In this document: one piece after another, positions 23,910 through 32,986 of the stretch
Layout of the letters: every line of letters starts with the position of its first letter
Position numbering within the stretch: the stretch's first letter is position 1
Position numbers and translations under genes: made by a program
Notes under the pieces: generated by a model
What the model saw: the letters and a program-made list of their open reading frames with translations, nothing else
Told to the model about the DNA's origin: nothing
Databases searched by the model: none
Assembly: GCF_026914185.1 (NCBI RefSeq)
Contig: NC_070568.1
Location: forward strand, 3,244,001 to 3,308,000
Source of the DNA: Puccinia triticina
Lineage: Eukaryota; Basidiomycota; Pucciniomycetes; Pucciniales; Pucciniaceae
Length of the DNA: 64,000 bases
Direction: 5' to 3'

Positions 23910-25090
23910 TTTTGCCCTTCTGTGCCTCCGCGCGAGAAATATCTCTTCACCTGATCCGCCAAGAACCGCCGCGCCAATTGCGTGCCATCGAGTTCCACCA
24001 AAATGTAGGAGCCTCCTTGAACCTGGCGCACCACCCGAAAAGGCCCGTTCCAGCGGCTGGCAAAGAGCTTGCCCCACTGTGTCTCCAGCGCTCGGTTGTA
24101 GGCAAGCACCATGTCGCCAGGCTGAAGAGGGAGCCGAAGTCGATTGGAATTTTTCTTCTCCCAATATCGGACGGATTCCTCGCGCGATTTCATGAGTTTT
24201 TGGCGCGCCATTTGGCGAACTTCATCGCTGCGCTCCAACTGCCGAGACCGCGCTGCCAAAAGTTCCGCCGTGTCATGGACCTCGTCCCAATCAATGCCCA
24301 AATACGACTCCATTTCCAGATCAATCGGCAGTACGGCCCGTTGGCCGAAAAGGAGCTCATAGGGCGAGTAGCCGGTTGTGCGCTTTGTGGAGATCCGATC
24401 CGCAAAAAGAACAAGAGGCAGATATTTCCGACAATTCTTTGCGCTTTCGCCCGCCAGCTTAACCAGAGCAGCCTTCAAAGGACCATGGCCGCGCTTGACC
24501 ATCCCCTGTCCTTCTGGATAATAAGGCGTAGAGACCCGATGCTGGCCAGGGAGCTCGCGCAACATTTCTGCGAGTCTGCCACCAAATTCGGATCCCCCAT
24601 CCGTAGAATACGAGCGCGCCAAACCGTAGCGCATTGTCCAATTCTCGTGAAGAAATGTGGCCACCGCCTCCGAGCTGAGAGTGTTTAGAAATTTGGCTTC
24701 GACCCAACCCAAGAAATCGTCTCGTGCCACAATGAGATACTGCGCGCCAGGAGCTTTGATGTGAACTACATCCATCGCGACACGTCCAAATACCGCCGTC
24801 TCGCCAGTGGGCCCTCTAACCTCCAGCGGGCGCCGCGAATCGCGCTTCTGGCATGCTTCACAGCTCTTGCACCAGCGCGCCACACTCTTCTTCAACGAAG
24901 GCCACCAGAACCTCTCAGCAACACGTCGATACGTTTCCACCTCGCCTCTGTGACCAAGCCCTTCGTGCAGCTGACCCAACACTTTGTCCTGTTTCGACGG
25001 GATGGTGATGACAATCCTCGGACATGGGGAACCTCTCTTCATGAGGCGACCCGTGTGGACGAAAAATTCAGAGGCCTTGCGCTTTAGAGC
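23906..25090 (-). CDS. Element D integrase
   Basis: In frame with the RT stop (one TGA at 25093-25091, probably an Arg CGA codon originally). First Met at 25042. Zinc finger HEGLGHRGEV...CKSCEACQK; core Asp in VAMDVVHI, Asp in STDGGSEF, Glu replaced or shifted: the usual position reads PEGQGMVKRGHG, so the E of PEGQ would have to serve. GPFRVV (GPY/F) follows. The last residues GQK stop exactly at a GTAAGT (AAG TAA GT), an intron-like donor at 23909; splicing would change the C-terminus. Confidence 0.8.
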   Translation of the reverse strand, partial: ALKRKASEFFVHTGRLMKRGSPCPRIVITIPSKQDKVLGQLHEGLGHRGEVETYRRVAERFWWPSLKKSVARWCKSCEACQKRDSRRPLEVRGPTGETAVFGRVAMDVVHIKAPGAQYLIVARDDFLGWVEAKFLNTLSSEAVATFLHENWTMRYGLARSYSTDGGSEFGGRLAEMLRELPGQHRVSTPYYPEGQGMVKRGHGPLKAALVKLAGESAKNCRKYLPLVLFADRISTKRTTGYSPYELLFGQRAVLPIDLEMESYLGIDWDEVHDTAELLAARSRQLERSDEVRQMARQKLMKSREESVRYWEKKNSNRLRLPLQPGDMVLAYNRALETQWGKLFASRWNGPFRVVRQVQGGSYILVELDGTQLARRFLADQVKRYFSRGGTEGQK

Positions 25091-28000
25091 TCAAAGATCA
25101 TCCCTCTTCATCCCTTCCGGTGTCCGTAAATCCAAGAGGTAGCGCTCCAATTGGCGCCAAAAACCCTGTTGGTAGCCTAAGTACTCTCCATCAGCAGCCA
25201 TTAAGCAAAAACTCAATGGTTTGATCATCGGTTCCTCCTCATCAAAGATCTTGTCCGGGATTGACTCATCTTCATCTTTAGGTTGCCTAGACAGGCCGTC
25301 AGGCATCAAGAACGTCTTCCCAGGTCGGTGGACGATGTCAAACGAGAACAGTTGAATGAAGGACACCCAACGTGTCATCGGCGCATTGATCATTTCGATG
25401 ATTGAATGTGCGTCGACCTGAAGCTCGAAGTGCTGGCCCCACAAGATTGTCTGGAGTTTCTTTAGAATCCGCGCCACTCCACACAGCTCCAGCTTGGGCT
25501 GTGAGTACCGCGATTCAACATCAGAGAAGAGAAGGGATTCGTACAATGCAGGACGATCCAAGCCATTCGAATCGGCTTGCGTAAGCACCGCACCCGTCGC
25601 GTGGAGGCTGGAATCCACCGCAAGCTTGAGCTTCCCTGCGTCGGGTCCGTAAGTGATCTTGGCAAGGACGATGTCCTTCCCCACAATTGTCTTGAGTTCC
25701 TCGAAAGCGGCCTCACACTCGTCCGTCCAGATCCAATCGGCTTCCTTCCGTGTCAACCGACGGAGGGGAAGGCAAAGCTGCGATAGAGCTGGGATGAAGA
25801 TGCGGACGTAGACTACAACGCCTAGAAAGCCGCGCAGTTCCGTAGCATTCTCGGGTGTGGGCCAGGACAAGATCTTGTTCACCTTTCCCTGCGCCATTCG
25901 CCTGCCCTCCTTGCACACAACGTGACCAACAATCTTGAGAGCCGGCACACAGGCTGCGAGTTTGGAGGCAGATACCGTGAGACCCGACTCTTCAATGCGA
26001 AAGAGCACGCGCTCCAAAGCCGTAGCGTACTCCCACACAAATCGGCGAATGCCGATATGCCAAGGCAGAACCTCGTTGTCGTAATCAGAAACGGGGCCTT
26101 TGATGCCTCCATCGTCGATGAAAATACCAGCGTGATCGGGGATCTCTTCCTGGAGGATCCACATCATCTGGGCCTGGTATACAGCCACAGAGTTTGTGGC
26201 TCCCTGAGGTAGACACGTAAGCTGAAAGCGCCCAAGCGGTGTCTCAAATGTTGTGAGAGGTCGAGAAATGGGGTCAAGGGATTGCTCGTCGTAGCCACCC
26301 ATTATGTCGCCGAGTCCGTAGCACGCTCGTCCTGCGAAAGACTCGACAAACTCTTCCGTGGCGGGCGGAACACCCGCATCTTTGATGGTGACCTTATTCA
26401 AGGGTTGAAGATCATGAACCACGCGTATCTTTCCATTGCTCTTAAGAACACAGAAAACCGGAGAAGTGTAGCTTGAGGTGGATTGTTCATAGAGACCCGT
26501 CTCTATTCTCTCCCGGATTACTTTGATGTATTCATCCATCTTCGCCGCTGGTATGGGAATTTTCTTCTTCTGCCACGGAACGTGCTCTACCACCGGAATG
26601 ATATATGGCAATCCATATGAGTCCTTCAGCAAGCCCCTCTCCGCTGGTGTGAATGCTATCGCCAAATTGCGCTCAGACAGCACGTTCTTGATCAAGTTGA
26701 GCTCATCGGGTCGCAACCACCCTTCAGGCCCGAAGTTGACCACCGTAAGCCGCTCTTCAGTGACACATCCTTGAGGAACAAATGGACCCGCAAGGGCGTG
26801 ATCAAGTCCACGATACGGGTCGCGCAAGAGAGGGGGCCGCCGCAAAGGAGGATTGAGACCCTGGGGCATTGCCTGATTGATAGGTTTGATCTTCTTTGCG
26901 ACAGGCTTGTACTTAGTTGCAAACGTGAGAAGCTCGCCGCGGTTCCAAGCGTCCAGGAGCCTCAATTGATCCTTCAAACGGAGCCCACGCTCCAACAACG
27001 ACCAAGTGCAATTCTCCCTTTGATCCAAAAAAGCTGCCTTGTCTGCAAAGGAAAAACCGAAAGCCCGTCCATTGCTCACAATAGTGGCACAAGGTAGGGT
27101 ATACAAAATCGGTGTAGCATCACGCTCCGGAGGTGCACTTTGGTTGGAACTTACTTTCACTCCAAAGTTCCTCCACGGTGCCCCAAACACAACCTTGCCG
27201 CCTTCGACTCCAACACCCAAAGCGAATAGTTTATCCTTGTTGCGGAGAAGATCTTCAAAAGACGCGCCAAATCCTGACAGGACAGAAGAGATTGGGTCCA
27301 AACAAGGGCTCACATGTGTGGCATGTAATGCTTTCGAGACTAATAGAGCAGCATGCCTGGAGGTGCATAATTGGGAGGAACTTACTTTTGTTTCTCCCGC
27401 CCTCCGCCGAATATCTTGTTCCTCCACTTCCAACCCGTCCATGAAAATCTGCAAAGATAGTTTACCCTCTTCGCGGAGGTGGTTTAGTTTACCCTCCTCT
27501 CGGAGCCCGGCTAGTTTTTCCTCATTGCGGAGGCGGTTGGCAATGGAAGTTGACACTAGTTTTTCCTCATTGCCGAGGCGGTCAGAGATTGAAACGGAAG
27601 CTAGTTTAGCCTCATTGCGGAGGCGATTTGGATGAGAAGAGATTCCACCTGTAACAGGCGAAACACAGAGAGGCCCTTTGAGGCTCACAACAGTGGCGCG
27701 CGGTAGAGTTTTTGAAAGGTTGACAGCATCTTGCCCGGAGGTGCATAATTGGGAGGAACTTACTTTTGTTTCTCCCCATCCTGGCGAAGCACCTTTTTCC
27801 TCCTTCTTTCCGCCATCCTTGAGTGTTCTTGATAGAAGACTTGTACCCATGGTGGGCTGAGAAATCGCCACCGGGGGTGAAGTGAAAACAGAAAATGGAA
27901 CCGAGAAACCGAGCGAAGATGAAATGTTTTTGTGATTTTGATAATTTTCCGTTTGTTTTTCGGGTTTGATGTTTTGAGGATGAGGAAATGATGAATGAAG

Positions 28001-28114
28001 CGAAATATGAGACGGGAGACAAGACTGTGGATCCTCTTGAGCATGAGTTGAACCAGCGGCGCGAGTGCGAGGTCCTAGATTAAAACGGCCGCTTGCTGAT
28101 TCAACGTCACTCAT
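25091..28114 (-). CDS. Element D reverse transcriptase-RNase H frame (1007 codons)
   Basis: N-terminal 400 residues contain three copies of a KVSSSQLCTS...SKTLPRATVVS-like segment and a run of RLRNEEKLA-type peptide repeats. The RT part follows: SSYTSPVFCVLKSNG, YGLGDIMGGYDE (motif A Asp kept), LPQGATNS, FIDDGGIKGP as catalytic box, and a thumb region LRGFLGVVVYVR. RNase H: LKLAVDSSLHATGAVLTQAD and WGQHFELQVDAHSIIEMI. The start is the ATG overlapping the stop of the gag-protease frame. It ends with TGA at 25091, after which the same frame runs straight into the integrase. All RT catalytic residues are present. Confidence 0.85.
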   Translation of the reverse strand: MSDVESASGRFNLGPRTRAAGSTHAQEDPQSCLPSHISLHSSFPHPQNIKPEKQTENYQNHKNISSSLGFSVPFSVFTSPPVAISQPTMGTSLLSRTLKDGGKKEEKGASPGWGETKVSSSQLCTSGQDAVNLSKTLPRATVVSLKGPLCVSPVTGGISSHPNRLRNEAKLASVSISDRLGNEEKLVSTSIANRLRNEEKLAGLREEGKLNHLREEGKLSLQIFMDGLEVEEQDIRRRAGETKVSSSQLCTSRHAALLVSKALHATHVSPCLDPISSVLSGFGASFEDLLRNKDKLFALGVGVEGGKVVFGAPWRNFGVKVSSNQSAPPERDATPILYTLPCATIVSNGRAFGFSFADKAAFLDQRENCTWSLLERGLRLKDQLRLLDAWNRGELLTFATKYKPVAKKIKPINQAMPQGLNPPLRRPPLLRDPYRGLDHALAGPFVPQGCVTEERLTVVNFGPEGWLRPDELNLIKNVLSERNLAIAFTPAERGLLKDSYGLPYIIPVVEHVPWQKKKIPIPAAKMDEYIKVIRERIETGLYEQSTSSYTSPVFCVLKSNGKIRVVHDLQPLNKVTIKDAGVPPATEEFVESFAGRACYGLGDIMGGYDEQSLDPISRPLTTFETPLGRFQLTCLPQGATNSVAVYQAQMMWILQEEIPDHAGIFIDDGGIKGPVSDYDNEVLPWHIGIRRFVWEYATALERVLFRIEESGLTVSASKLAACVPALKIVGHVVCKEGRRMAQGKVNKILSWPTPENATELRGFLGVVVYVRIFIPALSQLCLPLRRLTRKEADWIWTDECEAAFEELKTIVGKDIVLAKITYGPDAGKLKLAVDSSLHATGAVLTQADSNGLDRPALYESLLFSDVESRYSQPKLELCGVARILKKLQTILWGQHFELQVDAHSIIEMINAPMTRWVSFIQLFSFDIVHRPGKTFLMPDGLSRQPKDEDESIPDKIFDEEEPMIKPLSFCLMAADGEYLGYQQGFWRQLERYLLDLRTPEGMKRDDL
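27043..27763 (-). repeat. Intron-like module copies 2-4 of element D (within pol N-terminus)
   Basis: Three copies (about 27649-27763, 27275-27385, 27043-27154), each starting GTAAGTTCC and ending in a pyrimidine-rich tract plus AG (TTACAG, CTGTCAG, CTTTGCAG). All are open in the pol frame, where they read as a repeated peptide. Lengths are about 115, 112 and 112, each 1 modulo 3. Confidence 0.65.
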
Positions 28115-28600
28115 AAAAAATGATTACCCTCTGAAGGGTCAGTGCGGACCTTCCCCATCCGAGTTAGAACCGCTTTCCTTCCCTTGCCCGGAAAGTCTCT
28201 CTCCCAGCGTCCTTGGTCCGTCGCACAGAGAGAAATTGCAATCTGTCGGCCTTCGGGGTCCGGCAAGAGAATCTTTTCACCACCATGTCCTGAGAAAAGG
28301 AGTGTTGCCTGAAAATCGATGAGAAAAGGGCGGCCCAGGATTAGAGGACCCTCCGCGCGAGTGATCCAAAAATGACAGGACCCAAGAATCGTGCGTCCAA
28401 CTCGGATCTGGACGTCCTCTGCAACTCCCAGAAGCTCGCAGGACTGATTACCAATACCGTACACGGCTGAGCTGAAGTTTACACGCGGGCTGATGTTAAA
28501 CTTATTAGCCATTGCGTCTGAAATCAAATTCAGCTGCGATCCAAAGTTGATAAGAGGGGATGCAGCACTTTCCTCGTTGCCGATCAAGCACGGAAGAAAG

Positions 28601-28920
28601 TGTAAGGACTCTGTTAGTCCTTCACTGAGAGTGAGCTGGAACGGGCACGAGGGACGAGGCGGAAAGCCTAGAGTGGTTCTAGGACCAAACACAGGGCGGT
28701 TTGATTACTGGCTCAGAGAGAAGGGTGTCAGTTCTCTACTGAGAAGGAGAAGAAGAAGAATGAATGAAAAGGAGGAAGGAGCTTACCTGGCTCAGAGAGA
28801 AGGGTGTCAGTTCTCTACTGAGCCAGAGAAGGAATGAGAACGGGCTATCTACAAGGCTGTGACAGGGCAGGTGTCCAATGGTGGCACCTTGTGAACCCCA
28901 GAGGAGGAGGGGGGTTTACA
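28601..28920 (-). repeat. 3' LTR of element E
   Basis: Ends TGTAAGGACTC and GGGGGGTTTACA. It contains the CCTGGCTCAG...CTGAGCCAG hairpin and a partial upstream copy of it. Confidence 0.95.
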
Positions 28921-29405
28921 GTTTCCCCTCCTATAAAAGAGAATAAAGGAAGAGAATAGTTAAAAAAAACTGGGACATAGGAGGGACACCGAGAGAAAAC
29001 TGTGACATAGGAGGGACACCGAGAGGAAGGAGCAGCACCTCTGAGCTGAGGAGTGGAGGGATGGAAAGGAGGAGGGAGGATCAGGCCAGGAGAAAGGAAA
29101 GTGAGTGGTGGAACTTGGGTAGGATGTTGCAAAGGGTGGGGTGTTGTCGGGAAGCACACAGCCGGGTTGAGTGGCAAGGAGGTTGATGTTCTGTTTGCTT
29201 TTGGAGAGATCGCGGTGGAGTGGTTGTCTTCCCTGCTGGAGGAGGAAGGGGGGGAGAGGTGGGACTGGTAGTCAGGTGGGGGCGAGCCTGTGGAGCGGAT
29301 GGAGGGTGGGGGAGAGTCAGCAGAATATTGTGGGGCGTGCGCTGGTGGCGGAGAATGGCGCTGGTCGAATCGGTCCCCGAGGAGCAGTCGGATTTGGGTG
29401 AGGCA

Positions 29406-30395
29406 TCAATCGAGGCTTCCCAGGCTCGTTGAGGTGTAGCAGGTTCCCAATAGTTTGGTGTTGTGGCTCGGACCCTTTATAGAGCGGCCGATGATCAAGG
29501 GGAGAGCGGGACACGTGGGGGCGGCGACGCGGTCACTGGTGGTGCTGCGAGACACTCGGTAGTTGGTGGCGATGCAGGATGTTGCTTGGCTGGCAGAGAG
29601 CCCCTTGACGCATGGATTGGCGACAGACAGTGGGGGGCGGCTGGTGCTTCTTCGGTCTTCCTTGGGCAAGCTATCTGAGGAAGCAGCTGTGCAATTCAGA
29701 AGCTGTGGTCGCGGGAGGAGAGGAGATGGGCCGGCAGGGGGGGTCGTAATGGAGGCGTCGGTACTGCAGGAGCCTCGGTCGTTTGTGGCATTACCAAGGA
29801 GTGAGGAAGATGGAAGATTGACGACGGATGCTGAGAGACACGCAAGGGAATCACCTCGGTCGCTTGTGGCGTTGCCGCGCAGGGAGGGGGCCGATTGAGA
29901 CTCGCTGATTGGGCTTGGCGCTATTATTGAATGGTTCGGGGGTCGATGAGAGGTCAGCGGCACACGGACTGGCAAGTGTGTAGGGGATTCAGCGGCCTGT
30001 TTTGGTGTTGGTGACGAGTTCGCTGAGTGATGGCAGAAGGAGCACACCCGCGTGAATATCTCGACTTCTTCACTCATATTCCTCCAAAAAAAACAGTGTC
30101 GAATCTTTTGGGTTGTCTGGAGGTGGTCGGCATGTCCGAGTTGTCTGTGTGCCTTGCTAATGATTTCCAGTTGGAGAGCGGGATCTGCTGGGAGAATCAG
30201 GTAGTTCTTGATGAAAAGAAGGCCGTCCACTTCTGTACAGTTCTTGTCTAGATGAGCAATTGTGCGGATCAGTCGAATGAAGGAGTCAACCGCATAACCG
30301 GCACAAATCCTCTGTCTGAGCTGATCGGTGATGGAGGCTAGGATTCTTGGTGGTCTGGGCTGCTCAATCGCCATTTCTGGAGGTCTGGAGTGCAT
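29406..30395 (-). CDS. Element E protein: integrase zinc-binding fragment plus low-complexity tail
   Basis: 329 codons. Residues about 60-135 (DGLLFIKNYLILPADP, HRQLGHADHLQTTQKIRHCFFW, VCSFCHHSA) match the linker and HHCC zinc-binding domain that precede the catalytic core in gypsy integrases. The DDE core, RT and gag are absent. The remaining 200 residues are Ser/Pro/Thr-rich with an internal repeat (LRGNATSDRG, LLGNATNDRG). Whether the frame is used or is only a relic is unknown. Confidence 0.6.
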   Translation of the reverse strand: MHSRPPEMAIEQPRPPRILASITDQLRQRICAGYAVDSFIRLIRTIAHLDKNCTEVDGLLFIKNYLILPADPALQLEIISKAHRQLGHADHLQTTQKIRHCFFWRNMSEEVEIFTRVCSFCHHSANSSPTPKQAAESPTHLPVRVPLTSHRPPNHSIIAPSPISESQSAPSLRGNATSDRGDSLACLSASVVNLPSSSLLGNATNDRGSCSTDASITTPPAGPSPLLPRPQLLNCTAASSDSLPKEDRRSTSRPPLSVANPCVKGLSASQATSCIATNYRVSRSTTSDRVAAPTCPALPLIIGRSIKGPSHNTKLLGTCYTSTSLGSLD

Positions 30396-30503
30396 AGAAG
30401 ATGGGAGGTGGGGTCGTCGAAGTTGAAAAGGGAGAATCGGAAAACTGAGAAGGAAAAATGGTTGGATTTGGAGTCGGATGGAACGTATTCAAAGCAGAAT
30501 GGA

Positions 30504-30665
30504 TTTTTTTTTTTTTTTTTTTTTTTTTGGCAGAACGGATTTGATTTGATTCGAAGAGGACAGGATTTTGGGCGGATTCGGAACGGATCTCGGAACGGAG
30601 CGGAACGGACGGATTTCAGAACGGAACGGATGTCGGAACGGATGTCGGAACGGAACGGATTGGTT
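30504..30665. repeat. Poly-T (25 nt) and GGAACGGA microsatellite in element E
   Basis: 25 consecutive T at 30504-30528, then from about 30580 a run of GGAACGGA-type 8-mers. Simple-sequence DNA, likely polymorphic. Confidence 0.9.
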
Positions 30666-30693
30666 TGGTGTGTTTGGATGTAGAAAAAAAAAG

Positions 30694-31013
30694 TGTAAGG
30701 ACTCTGTTAGTCCTTCACTGAGAGTGAGCTGGAACGGGCATGAGGGACGAGGCGGAAAGCCTAGAGTGGTTCTAGGACCAAACACAGGGGGGTTTGATTA
30801 CTGGCTCAGAGAGAAGGGTGTCAGTTCTCTACTGAGAAGGAGAAGAAGAAGAATGAATGAAAAGGAGGAAGGAGCTTACCTGGCTCAGAGAGAAGGGTGT
30901 CAGTTCTCTACTGAGCCAGAGAAGGAATGAGAACGGGCTATCTACAAGACTGTGATAGGGCAGGTGTCCAATGGTGGCACCTTGTGAACCCCAGAGGAGG
31001 AGGGGGGTTTACA
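30694..31013 (-). repeat. 5' LTR of element E
   Basis: Direct repeat of 28601-28920 with four substitutions, three of them transitions. Confidence 0.95.
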
Positions 31014-32685
31014 GAAAGCCCAAAGGGCACGAATACAAACAAGAGTCTCCTCCAGGTCCCTCCGCCAGAAGAGTGCCAGTCGCCACTTTGAGATTTTCGG
31101 CGCCAATCTCCACTCGTTGTTTGGAGACCCACTTCTTCATGCCCTTGGCCATGGAAGGAGAACTCGCCAAAAGCTCCGAGACAGTCACGCCCGGAACCGG
31201 AAGGTTGAATATCTTTTTCAGCATTCCTTCGACGACTTGAGGATGATCCTTAGCAACTCCCCGCTCGAAGCGAACCTTAGGAGCTGAAGATTTAGATTTC
31301 GTCAAGGGCTCTGGCGCATCCGCCGATGAAGAAAGTGCATCCTCAGCTGGCGCAGCAGGGACTCGCTCAAACAGCTCCGGCTCGTCGTCCATGTCTTCAT
31401 CATCCGATTCAACAGGCGCCTTTGGTGCCTTGCGCACAGGCTTGCGCGCAAGGGAAGGAGGGACCATCGGAGCCTTATAGGGATTAGAGGCTTCATGCTT
31501 CTTCCTCGCCGGGTCCGCCTCATAGGTTCCAGCAAAAGACTGCGAAGAGACCGCCGGAGGATACCAAGGATTGAGTGCTCCACAAACCGCGCGGAATTCG
31601 GGATCAACAGCAGCCACGGAGGTCTTGGGGTTGAAAGAGGCGACCACATGTCTGATAGGTCGAGAGGAATCAAAGGGAATCAAAGCACCATTGGGCAGAA
31701 AAAAATTATTCCCCTTTTGCTCCACAAGATTAGCCTCCTTATCTTTGACCAGCTCCGCGCAGCGTCCCGTACCATGCCCTTCACGATGGCAGTAATAACA
31801 GACTACAGGCCCACAAGGCTCACGAGAAGCACCAGCTCCAGATGACGCCGTTTTCGCCGCGAATTTTTTTTCCAATCAATTCTTGAAGGATTGTAACATT
31901 TTGGAGATCTCGTCGACAGTGTCCAAGGGTTTCGTGGCCGTCGCTGGGGCTGCAGGTCGTCGATCTTGCTCCATCTTCTGCATGACATCGTTAGACTGCT
32001 TGAAATTTCCAACAGGTACCGGGGATGAAGACCGAGGATCCTCAAAGGTTAGGGCCGTCTGGCCCTTCATAACCGTTGCTACTGCCTCCTTCAGAACTTT
32101 GAACGCCGGCAGCTTGAATCTGTTGTCCAGCGTGGTGATCATCGTGTTTTCTTTGATAAGATGATCACGAACCCGCTCCTGAACGCCCGGAGAAAAAGAG
32201 CGATAGTATAACGTCCGGACTTCCTCAACAGAATCAATATGAGCCTTCCGAATCAAGTAAGACTGGATGGGCTCCCAAACCCGTCGAAACTCTTGATAGT
32301 CCAGGACAGAGGAGACTCCTCCTTTCAAATTCCACGTCTGCACCAAAGCCTCCAGATCAGGCAATGTAAATCGCGCTGTGTCCACCTGGCCCCAGTACGC
32401 AATCATAGCCGCTTTCAAAGACGTCCAATTGGGAGGATTGTAACCGTCCAAGGTCTCAAGCACATCCTTCACCTCCGGCCTGCGCACGAAAAACCGGATC
32501 TGCTCCGCCATGTCATATTCCGACGCGCCATCCAACCGAGCTGACAGCTGATAGTCGGCCAAAAAGCGCTCGACATTGCTCCCATCAAAACCCAGAGCTT
32601 TGTCCTGCGGTTTGATTTTAACAGGTCGCGCTGATGGTCCCGCTGTTCCTGCATCCGCCATTGCGCGGTAACTCGACGAGCTGAT

Positions 32686-32792
32686 CTGAAAGGGGGGAGG
32701 CAAAGTTTTCGAGAGGCTCACAGATGTGGCTACGTAATGCTTTGACGGTGATGTAGTAGAACCCTCGGAGGTGCACAATTGGGAGGACTTAC
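32686..32792 (-). repeat. Intron-like module copy 1 of element D (leader)
   Basis: Starts GTAAGTCCTCCCAATTGTG and ends CCCCCCTTTCAG; about 107 nt. It lies in the leader just upstream of the probable gag start. It shares a roughly 80-nt core with copies at 27649-27763, 27275-27385, 27043-27154 and 23786-23909. Confidence 0.7.
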
Positions 32793-32931
32793 TTTTGTCC
32801 CTTTGTGCCTCCGCGACTGAACACTAAACCATGATTGAATCCAAGCACGTGCTCGGAAACCGTAAGACTGAGAATTGAGAATCTAAAAAAAAAGAAAGAA
32901 GACCGCCAAGCGTCTCAAACCGTAAAAAAAT

Positions 32932-32984
32932 CGGCAAGACTGTAAATCTTGAGGTCGCTGGTTTGATCCCGGCTCGGGGGACCA
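32932..32984 (-). promoter_or_regulatory. Primer-binding site of element D, complementary to tRNA-Tyr(GUA)
   Basis: Two bases inside the 5' LTR the minus strand starts TGGTCCCCCGAGCCGGG, the complement of a tRNA 3' end including CCA. The match continues about 50 nt: on the plus strand one reads the anticodon arm AGACTGTAAATCTT, then GAGGTC, T arm GCTGGTTTGATCCCGGC, TCGGGGGA and CCA. The anticodon GTA is followed directly by AAT with no intron, as in a mature tRNA. Normal PBS matches are 8-18 nt. Confidence 0.85.
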
Positions 32985-32986
32985 AA

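Larger units (their letters stand above)
28601..31013 (-). mobile_element. Element E: 2.4-kb non-autonomous LTR retroelement
   Basis: 320-bp LTRs (28601-28920, 30694-31013) differ at four positions. Exact duplication GAAAG (28596-28600, 31014-31018). It shares with element C the LTR ends (TGTAAG), a doubled hairpin motif, the purine tract TTTATAGGAGGGGA before the 3' LTR and a T run right after the 5' LTR, so it is probably moved by C-type proteins. It encodes only one frame with an integrase zinc-binding segment. Confidence 0.9.
28111..32661 (-). pseudogene. Element D gag-protease frame (interrupted by element E)
   Basis: Probable start at the ATG at 32661 (MADAGTAG), 25 bases after an intron-like acceptor. 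Gag domain to 31876, a single TGA (31876-31878, FKN stop LEKKF), then in the same frame CYYCHREGHGTGRC (CCHC knuckle) and a Pro/Ser linker up to 31014. Removing element E and one GAAAG copy continues it in frame (CPLGF then LPCLIGN) into a protease-like part with SPLINFGSQLNLIS (28600-28111); the usual DTG triad is not obvious here. It ends at a TGA overlapping the next ATG (ATGA, 28114-28111), which suggests termination-reinitiation for pol. Confidence 0.8.

Noticed and set aside
28837..29177. Minus-strand Pro/Ser frame at 28.8-29.2 kb as a secreted effector
   Set aside because: Overlaps LTR and purine-rich non-coding DNA of element E; no signal peptide or Cys pattern stands out.
32932..32984. 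A free-standing tRNA-Tyr gene
   Set aside because: Only the 3' half with an encoded CCA is present, immediately beside the 5' LTR, so it is the primer-binding site.
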